Below are positions 11,169-19,880 of a DNA stretch of 64,000 nucleotides, one piece after another (position 1 is the stretch's first letter; each line of letters begins with the position of its first letter). Location of the stretch: positions 175,768,815 to 175,832,814 of the forward strand of contig JASDDO010000016.1 of NCBI GenBank assembly GCA_030015575.1. Direction: 5' to 3'. The notes below the pieces were generated by a model, which was given only the letters and a program-made list of their open reading frames with translations, did not search any database and had not been told where the DNA came from. Origin of the DNA: Agapanthus africanus. Its lineage: Eukaryota > Streptophyta > Magnoliopsida > Asparagales > Amaryllidaceae. The position numbers and the translations under genes are program-made.

Positions 11169-11203
11169 GGTCAGCACACGCTCGTCACGAACGAGGACTG
11201 ACC
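11169..11203 (+). other. Leader hairpin GGTCAG...CTGACC (F)
   Basis: The outer arms GGTCAG and CTGACC enclose inner arms CTCGT and ACGAG. G has the same outer arms with CTCGTC / GACGAG (20110-20144). B has the same outer arms with AGAC / GTCT (29741-29775). The inner helix changes on both sides, as a paired RNA would. Confidence 0.65.
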
Positions 11204-11639
11204 TGGGCGAAATTCCGGCGACACACGATTGCAGAGATGTGTCTTCTTACCGTGTTTCCGCGCCACGAGCGTTTGGCGGATCGCCTTTATGAGGTTACTC
11301 GGATGTGCTGATCGACACTAGAGGATTGAGCCACTGACAGAGGCCAGCCAGATTTTGATGACCGTTGGTGTGTTGCTTACTCCTGATGATTGAGGCACTG
11401 TTCAGCGTGCAGACGAGCGAGCCAGTTGTTGCTGCGAGCGACGAGATATCGCTCCATATGTTGGAACTATGGCGGGGCGAGTTGTACGAATAGATGATAG
11501 AAGGTCGCTAGTCACCCGATGATGAATGACTAGGACAGGTGGTTCGTTCGCTTACCCCGATGCGAGGTCATCAGATAGATTGATTCCAGCTAGAGACGAC
11601 TTCACGCGGAGGCGTTGGGAGTCGACAGAGACGATCGAA

Positions 11640-11930
11640 TGTCAGAAACCTATTATTCCAAGTTTAAAGTAGTCGGAAAGACATGCAGGTAATTCTATGG
11701 TCCCTCTAGAAGAATGAAACCCTAACTCGACTTAATGACCGTGTGAAAGCCTTTGAACCTTCGGGTTTGCGGCAGTTCTACGGCGCCATTAGTGAGGCTT
11801 GGGTTTGCCCTTCTACGGCTGGACCACCGATGCTGTGGTATGTGTTCGATACTATTAAACTGTGCCCAAGATGTTGAGCTCTTGGGGGATTATGATGTTT
11901 TGACGAATCGATCGAATGGTTCGACTTCAT
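11640..11930 (+). repeat. Copia-leader-derived segment inside F
   Basis: About 290 bp aligns by eye with the leader of Copia E at about 4630-4925, in the same orientation. Shared words include GGTCCCTCTAGAAGA / GGACCCTCTAGAAGA, CTAACTCGA, TTTGAACCTT, GGGTTTG, GTGAGGC, CCCTTCTACGGCTGGACC and a final TCGATCGAA / TCGATCGGAA. H (~32935-33170) and D (~61160-61410) hold the same block. G and B show no equivalent that I could find. Confidence 0.78.
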
Positions 11931-12832
11931 TCGGATGCTAGGTGGTGAGATGCATTCTTGGGAGACTCCAGATACGAGGATAGCCGTTGGAGCTCAGTCC
12001 ATGTAGCCACGATGAGACGAGTCCGAAGCAGTCGACATTAGAGAAAGTGGAGTAAAGAGGTCCGTACAAGATCTGGATAAGACGACGTTCCACTCCGCCG
12101 ACATCAGAGATGCGATACGCATGCCGAGGCAGAGTACTGGATATACCTTCCAGAAGGAGTCGCGATGGGTATGCATCCGTTCCGGAATAAGATGCAGATA
12201 TAGGAAAGGACGATGACTTCCGGACAGTTGGCAGAGACGAGACATAGAAGAGACCGTGAGCAGGATTCCTTCCAGGACACTGCTGCAATGATACTTGCAC
12301 CCAGGATCAGATGTGTCACGTACATTCAGAGAGGCAGAGGCCGACGCTAGTGATATGCTGTCTTACGAGTGGTCGCGATGATTGACCGAGAGATGACCAG
12401 AGAATAGCACACCTGACAGGGCCGATGAGCCGATGGACCGAGAGATTGGTAATTCACAGTGAAGACCTTGACCCAGTAGTGGTCATTGTTACGCACACCA
12501 GCAGGCCAGAGTTCATGATCATCGACGAGACGTCCCACCAGTGACCGCGACAGTTGGCCCGAGATTCTTAGAGGATGCACTTGAGCGGTACTATTCCGCC
12601 ATTATTGATTTCGATGTTTTGGGTGATTTATTCGCATGATTTGATTTTGATGATTGAGGATTTACGATCCTTGCACAGTGTTGCACTTGATATCGTTTTC
12701 GTGCTTGGGTTTCACATGTTTGTGATTTTACGGTTTTAGACATTTGAGTTGATTTTGTACGTATGCACACACACGATTGGTTCCTGTACTCTGTATAGTT
12801 TATATATGCTTGCAGTGCAGTGATACGCCTTT

Positions 12833-13203
12833 TGTGCACTTAGATGCATTGGACTTTGATTTCGATGGTGATGTGCGATATTTGTTTTGTGCACCTTGTG
12901 CACCTGATTTGATTTTGCGCATGTTCGGCACTTGATATTGGATTTCATGATTTCGTGCACGATGGATGCACCTGATTTGGATTTTCGCGTATGTTGGGCG
13001 CATGTTTTGAAGTGTGATTTTGGTGCACACCAGATGCACTAAATCGAGATTTTTTGTGCATGTCAGATGCACCTGATTTTGCTGTCAGGCACACACGTTG
13101 CCTACGACGGATGCTTTGTGCACACCCGATCCACTTAGATCTTGTTTCTGTGCACTTGTATGGCACGTATATGGATTTTGATTTCCGTGCGCACCAGACG
13201 CAC
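12833..13203 (+). repeat. Array of GTGCA...TGCAC hairpins (F)
   Basis: About ten units, each roughly 35-45 bp, consist of GTGCA, a 4-8 nt loop and TGCAC, separated by spacers rich in GATTTTGATTT. Several units keep pairing with different bases: GTGCG/CGCAC at 13187-13203, GGCA/TGCC at 13088-13102, and GTGC/GCAC elsewhere. The last unit (CCGTGCGCACCAGACGCA) is identical to the last unit in G. It is not CRISPR-like: the units are degenerate and the spacers are similar to one another. Confidence 0.8.
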
Positions 13204-13841
13204 GTAGTATTCATACGCGTATTTTGCGATTGATTTTTTTTCTTTTAGAGCAGTACGTTTTTATGATATTGCTATGTGTTTTCGTACTGAGCAGGACTAG
13301 TCAGAGGACAGTACCTGAATATATTTTTGCATGCATTGATAGTTATTGAAGGGATTTCCAAAAAGCGAGCTATAGCCTCAGTATTTACCTACGTGTCTGA
13401 TATGACACGAAATATTTAAAACAAGGAGACCCTTCTAAATTGTTTCCAAAACGGCGGAACGTACATTTCAAACAAAGGTATATATGTATATAGTTATTTT
13501 CTTATGATAGACGTCCGCCACTGTGCAGAGTTATACGCGTTGCACAGCGACTTAAAGAGATTTAGCATGCATTTCCTTCAGATACTTACAGATATAGATT
13601 CGATATTTACATTTATAGTTTCGAGTTATATCATATTGGTTTTGATTTGGATTTGGCATTGATGTCTTCTCCACGACTCCGATGATCGCGGGATGCTTGA
13701 CGGAGTTTTGATTTGAGTTATATACTCATTTTTCAAGCGCATGCGCTGCGCTACGATTTGTTTTATGTATTTACAATTTCGGAGCCCCGACGACTTGATG
13801 GTTTTTCTTAGATGTTTTAGTAATTGAGGGAGTTTGAATTT

Positions 13842-13876
13842 AAATTCGGGGACCGAATTTCTTTAAGGGGGGAAGA
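13842..13876 (+). other. Hairpin and polypurine tract of F
   Basis: AAATTCGG-GGA-CCGAATTT (8-bp arms, 13842-13860) is followed by AAGGGGGGAAGA (13865-13876) and then the 3' LTR. G (before 22691) and B (before 42296) have the same layout with slight wear. Confidence 0.85.
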
Positions 13877-13877
13877 T

Positions 13878-16800
13878 TGTAGCGTTTTGAAAATCGTTTC
13901 GGTGAAATTTCGGAAAATCGGTAAAATGAGGGGGTTTTCTGTAAAAAGTCAAAATACAAATATCTTATTATAAAAATTAAATATACATATTCTATCTATG
14001 TAATTGCTATTATTTGGTGTTTATTGAGCCGCTGGTTAAATTTCAAATTTTCTGAAAAAAAATATTATTTTATTATTATTTTAAGCCGTCACTAATACAT
14101 TTAATTAGGGAAAATTACAAATTGGAATGAGTTGAAACAAATTTTGTGCATCATAAAACATTAAATAAAAATTTATCATGTGGTTTTTGGAACGAAATCA
14201 TTTGCCAAAACGGTTTAGAAATTATTGAAGAAAAATGGCTTTTTTTAGCGTAAATGGATGTTTGGGGTATTGTATTTATCATTTTTCATCACCCCACACC
14301 CGTGCCCACACCCACACACCCCCAATTACTCCTCCCCATGGCTGAATTCAGCACCCATCATATTTTTCCCCACTTGATTTTCAAGAAAAAAGAAATGAAA
14401 GAAAAGAAAAGAAAATGAGTGAAGTAGTTAGACTTTTGACTTTGTTTGACCTTGACCTTGTCCCCCCCCCCCCCATTTTCCTCACCTCCCTCTCTCTCCC
14501 CCACCCACTTTTCTGGCCGAAAATTCCTTCTCCCCACAGCAGACCCCCCCTCCATTTTCCCTTCTCTTTTCCCTTCAAAACTTCATGAAAAATTGCATAA
14601 AAAATCCACCAAAAATCCCACAAAATCAAAAGTCAAAGTCCTACCCATTTTAGCTTAGCCCGTTTAGCATGGATCCTTGTGAAAAGAGAGCATTTTGGGA
14701 GGCCATGGAGTCTTGTGGACCTTCATATATTTTTGGGTATAATTCTAAAACTTTTTGTTGCTTAAATTGTTACTAATTTCTTAAGCTAATTTAATTAAGT
14801 GTTATTTGGATATGTGAGTTTAATTGCAAGTTTTGGAATTCAAGTTGTGAAATTGAATGCAAGTTAGGGTTTATAAAATTGGTGTATGGTTGTGTGTTAT
14901 AATTAGGCTTTGTTGTCATGTTAATACAAGTTTAGTAGCTAGTGCTAATGGTTAGCTTAAAATTTTTGTTATTTTGCTAATTTGCTTACTAGGTTTTTGA
15001 AATTTGTTAAATTCTTAGGATTAAAAATGTGATTAGGTTTTTCTTGGCTTCATTAACTTTATTAAGTGTGGTTTAATGCTTTGGATCATGCAATTCTAAG
15101 CTAGATTGTAGTTTGTGCATTTTGCTTTGAAATTGTTAAAAAGGGTATTTTTGTAAACTAGAATATTAGGATTTTTGGAATTTAATGAGATTAAATTCCG
15201 GAAATTGTTTATACGACTTATTTAAGATATTTAATAAATATATTGGCCGCTACATTCATTTAAACATCGTGTTTTGTACAAAAACGGCGAATTGTGCTTG
15301 CTAGATTTTCGGAAAAATGACTTTTTAAGTGAAATTGGCGTTTTTGTGAGTTTTAACCTAGTTTATATTAAAATTAGTGTTCGTGAATGTGCAAATGAGT
15401 GTGATTGGATTTTCTCGATGGTTTGACGTTCGTACATCGACATCGAGCGTTGGTTTGACTATTCCTGCATGCGTGGGCGATAGGTTTGGACCTATGCGTG
15501 ATACGCGTGCCGATTTGATTTTCGTATGCCGTTTCGATTTCGAATTTAGTTCTAATGCGATATGGTACGTTATGATATGTAGGTACCCCCATGTGGACTT
15601 CGAGACGACAAGCAAGCGCGTGGCGACGTCGGCACCGGCTAGCGAGGACCAGGTGAGTAGATTTATATCTACGGGGAGAAGTCGGGTGGATGGCGTATAG
15701 CACCCCCGCAGTCCATGGTGGTGTATACGGATGCGTATACACACCAACAATTATTATATGTTATTTGGGAATAATAACGATGCTTAGGATGGATATTGGT
15801 GTGTTGGATTACTTTAGTGTTGCGAACCCTAGGGTAGTGTTACACACACATACACACATACATACTTGCATACATTCCTATTGATATGTGCTCATGGGAT
15901 TCTTTATAGTTATGTGTTCACATGGGTATGGGACTATGTGTTCACATACGGATTGAGGATGATACTTGGGATTGAGCTGAGTCGATGAGATTTGATTTGA
16001 GGCCGTGAGATCGGTGATATAGCAGGGTTCGTATCTTAGATACGACATGACGTTGTAGCGGGTCCTTGACGTAGTGTTTCACACACGTCCATGCATACGT
16101 AGGCGGTATCAGTATGGTACTAGACGTAGATCAGTACCCCGATCATGATATTTGATAAAGAGGATACCAGGTGAATAGTATGATGAATGTGATATTGACC
16201 CGTACCCAGATTGGGATGCCGTGCGACGGATTTACGTACGAGCTATATTGATGATTGATCCGCACTCTTGACTTGGGATGCCTGATTATAGATATGGTAT
16301 CGGATATGATATTATTGAGGCGGGATCACCGACTATACATATACAGGTATGTATATGTATCGACTCAGATGATAGGCGGTTTCCTTACCTGTAGTTCAAC
16401 TTGTTAGTTCAGCCGTATAGTTTACTGTAGTTGTTAGATTAGATTAGACTTCTTACCTAATTATAAAACTAATGAATCGTTGGCATTTTTAAAGACAGCT
16501 CAAGAGAATCTACGGATATTTCAAAAACGACGTATCTTTTCATAAAAACACCGTAGTCCCTATTTTCAAAACCCCATGATTCGTGTTATTTCAAAAGGCA
16601 CCATTCGTAGGACTTATATTAGATTATTGCAGATTAGTTATCGTTGTGTCTGGTATTCTGCTCCCGCACATTATTGCTGTTCGCTCTGCCTCGCATATTT
16701 ATTTTGCTGCATATTCCATTATTGATATCATGCTGTTAGGACACCAGCACCATTACCGATGATGCGTATGTACCACGTACACCTACTTGCCGGCTCACAC

Positions 16801-18410
16801 ACATCTTCATCGGTAATTGCCATGTCACGTACACTTTAGAGAATATAATTGCTTGACTTAGATTGTTAGCTGGTAGTTTTGACATGATATTAGTGTACTT
16901 CCCTTATATGCCATATTAGACATTGTAGTTATTACCTACCACTGCATGCATACTGTTATTCAGTTGTTCATGCCTAGTTCATTATCATTGACATATGCAC
17001 TTGTGATGATTTCTTGAGATTTATGATATTTCTGGATTTCGGGGAAAGCCGCAAAATTTACAACTTATGATCTTTTAAAATATAAAATGTTGCGGTTTTC
17101 TAGTGATGTAAAGTGTCGTCCACCATGAGTTTGCTGTGGTTTTGGAGATCCGTGTCGAGGAGTGGAGGAACCGTCACGGGTACATGGTGGGCCCGGTGCG
17201 GTACCCCGGGGCAAGATGAATGTGGTGATGACGTTGAGCCTGGCAGGGGAGCACTATCGACCGGTGATTTTACCTGACGCGTCGGATATCCGGAGGATAC
17301 CGTCGTGGTCTTGAGATAGATGGTAGGGGCCGGTCTGGACTGACGGCGCCCTAGATATTGTGATTGAGACATTGAGATTTTTGAGATTTTGAGGTACAGA
17401 GATTACGACACAGAGATATCGAGATATTTGGATACTTGTTTTGTGTCGATGCTGAGCACTGTTTATGCTGATTTCATTTATGGTACCTCCTATTTAAAAA
17501 TAAGGAAATCTCACTAAACTATGAAAACAGTTCTTCATTTACATGTATTCTACTTTCATGCATTCATACCTCATTCATATGATATATTGCTACCTGAGGC
17601 ACTGACACGGGTACATGAGATTACACTCGGTTAGATATTTACCCTAGCCTTGTTATAGGCTGCATGTTATATATAATGGAGGATATATTATGATCATTGA
17701 CCTAGGATTGCGTTATTTATGCGATTTCTGTGCGTAGATGTTTTTCTATTCACGAGTTGGCAACTCACCCCCGTTGTGCCCCAGTTTCTTGCAGGTTTGC
17801 CGTACAGGTTTCATTACGGCTTGCGGGCATAGTTTCCTTCGGGTGATTTGCTAGTAGGTGGGTTTACTTGTATCGTACCCCCCATTATATAACTTGTATA
17901 TTATTATTCAGTTGTATCTAGAAGTTCCATCAACCAAACTTGTATTTATCTCAGATAGAGACCAGTGATGTTTATTCTTTCGACCTTAGAGTCGCGCGTT
18001 GTATTTCTGTGGTTTTCTTATGGTTTTGAGTTTCCTTTTGAATTTTGAACCTCGCCGTTGGCGTTGTATATTATATTGCTTGTGTGGTTGTGACCGTCGA
18101 TTGACGAAGAGCTAGCTCCCGCTTGAGGATGCATTTTTATTGATTTCGTATACTATTCATGTTGTATCCCGTTTAGGGGCCAGTATTTACAAAGGAGACT
18201 CTGCCGAAATTTTCAGAAAATACTTGATGTTTTAAAAACGCATAATTCGGCTTATGCTATTAAAACTACTTGTTTTAAATTGGTTTTCCTTCACTCTACT
18301 ACCTTTCTTGGTTTGGATTTCTGGGTTTTGGGCTTACTTAGATTACGTACGTCTCGAGACGTTTCGTAGTTTAAGTGCCGGTCATGTTCCGTTTTTTTCG
18401 GGTCGTGACA
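13878..18410 (+). repeat. 3' LTR of F (4533 bp)
   Basis: Nearly identical to 6385-10914 throughout, including the poly-C run near 14463 (slightly longer here), the exon-like block (15583-15652), the CCACCATG / CATGGTGG arms (17118, 17183) and the terminal GGGTCGTGACA. It is followed by the GCGGG duplication. Confidence 0.92.
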
Positions 18411-18415
18411 GCGGG

Positions 18416-18966
18416 TGGGTTTGATTCAATCAAGAAATGACGGTTTGAACTTGACTAGCATCCTATGATTTGTTGGCCTTTGTCAAGGTTATAGGGGTTA
18501 GGGGCAAAATATTATCGGGAATTTCAAGTGTTGAAATTTGCAATGAGATTGCATACCTTCTATGAGATAGTTGGATCCCGATACCCACTGCGAGTAATTG
18601 TTACTCCTGGGAGAGTTTTACACAGGACATTTAGCCGATCAAGTAGGTGTCTAGAAAGGTGTCAACGGGGTTACGCCTCTGGGAAAACGAGGTTTACTTT
18701 AATTAGGTCCGTGCGAAAGCACGAGGAACCTCCCTCAAAGTATCGACACTGGCCTGGCTGAAAGATTGGCGAAGTTGTAGGGTGTAATTAATCCCGGCTA
18801 GTCTTTCCTTTTAGGGTTTGAAGGAAGATTTGATAAAAACAGTGGGAGCCATCCTGATTAGATAAAATAATAACCAATCTGATCTTGCAAGAGCATACGC
18901 TAAAGTGTTTTCTTCTCTCTCTCTCTCCAGGTAGCGACCATATCATGCCTTAATAAAGATAATAAT
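18416..18966 (+). other. Leader of E, second part
   Basis: Continues E's leader after F. It holds a third TTGGCCTTTGTCAAGG (18473), a hairpin AATTTCAA-GTG-TTGAAATT (18520-18538), a conserved block with AATTGTTACTCCTGGGAGAG and AAAACGAGGTTTA, and a long (CT)n tract ending CTCCAG (to about 18930) just before the coding start. The tract looks like a splice acceptor. Confidence 0.8.
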
Positions 18967-19880
18967 ATGGATGTATTGACCGAACCCGCATGTTATACTG
19001 TGCTGGGGAACGTTGGTTCCGTTCTTTCTTATAAAAGTTATAAGACTGAACAGGATATAGGGGAATACCAGGATTCCAATGCCACTCGAATGAAGAAAGT
19101 ACATGTTGATGCATTTTCTTCGGGTGTGTTCATTACAGAGAACTGTTTCTCCATTTGCTCTACGTCCTGGGTATTAGATACCGGGTCAGGATCCCATATA
19201 TGTAATCAGTTACATGGGCTTAGGAAAGGTAGAGAACTTGGAGAAGGTGATAAAGACATAAGGGTTGGAAATGGTGTAATTGTTGCAGCTAAAACCGTCG
19301 GGGAATATCACCTTGTATTGCCAACTGGTAATACATTGATTCTGAACGAATGCTATTACATGCCGAACCTGATATGCAACATTATATCGGTTTCTTTGTT
19401 GAGTAAAGAGGGATATAATTTTTTATTACAGGATAATGTTTTGAACATTTTCCTAAACCAAAAGTTGGTTAGATCAGGCACGTTGTGCAATGGCATTTAT
19501 GTTCTAAATCAATCAACAGTTCTGAGCATAACAAACACACACAAGAGGAAGAGTTCAGAAATGAACGAATCCTTCTTGTGGCATTGTAGACTGGGTCACA
19601 TCAATGCTACACGACTAGCTAAGTTGCATAAGGATTGATATTTGAATCCGTTTGAATTTTCATCTTATGACACTTGCCAGTCATGTCTCAAAGGCAAGAT
19701 GACCAAAACTCCGTTTACGGGACACGGAGAAAGAGTTACGGAACTCTTGGGACTGGTACATAGTGATGTATGCGGCCCCATGTCTACACATGCCAGGAAT
19801 GGTTCTGCGTACTTCATTACATTCACTGACGATCTCTCTAGATTCGGGTATGTGTTCCTGATGAAACACAAATCAGAAGA
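18967..19880 (+). pseudogene. Copia pol of E: short N-terminus, protease, start of integrase
   Basis: The region begins with a short unfamiliar N-terminus (MDVLTEPACYT...VLSYKSYK) shared with H and D. The aspartic protease follows (WVLDTGSGSHIC, active-site DTG), then the pre-integrase zinc-binding region (LWHCRLGHINATRLAKL, CQSCLKGKMTKTP) and the start of the integrase core (HSDVCGPM, FTDDLSRFGYVFLMKHK). There is no Gag domain upstream. E's text ends where G's internal region begins. Broken and incomplete. Confidence 0.88.

Larger units (their letters stand above)
10915..13877 (+). other. Non-coding internal region of F
   Basis: The region is 2.96 kb with no gag or pol domain in any frame. 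Landmarks: the primer site; a leader hairpin (11169-11203); a block shared with G and B around TATGTTCCGCGG (about 11011); a stretch matching the Copia leader (about 11640-11930); a long stretch unlike anything else here (11930-12600); the GTGCA...TGCAC hairpin array (12833-13203); a GGACAGTACCTGA motif (about 13307) also found in G; and the polypurine tract. Confidence 0.85.
6385..18410 (+). mobile_element. LARD element F (non-autonomous Ty3/Gypsy derivative), looks whole
   Basis: It has 4.53 kb LTRs at both ends, a GCGGG target duplication, a primer site after the 5' LTR, a polypurine tract before the 3' LTR, and only about 2.96 kb between them, with no protease, reverse transcriptase or integrase motif. 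These proportions match the LARD class described from barley relatives (LTRs ~4.5 kb, ~3.5 kb conserved non-coding interior). The Gypsy assignment rests on the TGTA...GTGACA termini and the AAGGGGGGAAGA tract beside CGGGGACCGAAT. By eye the two LTRs differ at about 30 sites in 4.5 kb (under 1%), so this is the youngest insertion with measurable LTRs here. It was never protein-coding, so counting breaks does not apply. Confidence 0.9.
1978..19880 (+). mobile_element. Copia element E (gag-less BARE2-like subfamily), interrupted by F
   Basis: It consists of a 5' LTR (1978-4164), a primer site, a leader (4179-6384 and 18416-18966) and the start of the coding region (to about 19880). LARD F is inserted in the leader at 6385. 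At about 19880 the text switches to the internal region of LARD G, and neither the rest of E's pol nor its 3' LTR is in the window. The expected target duplication would begin with GAAAC (1973-1977), but the partner copy is not visible. Broken. Confidence 0.88.

Noticed and set aside
10758-11311. Open frames at the start of the F interior as a Gag remnant
   Set aside because: No Gag or zinc-knuckle motif, and the frames are not shared with the aligned parts of G and B.
12833-13203. CRISPR-like repeat-spacer layout
   Set aside because: Repeats are degenerate and spacers resemble one another; the context is a plant retroelement.
12591-13214. Cys/His-rich minus-strand open frames (repeated C-A-x-K patterns) across the F hairpin array, also in G at 21524-21936
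   Set aside because: The apparent Cys-His pattern is simply the GTGCA repeat read in another frame; overlapping frames look equally good.
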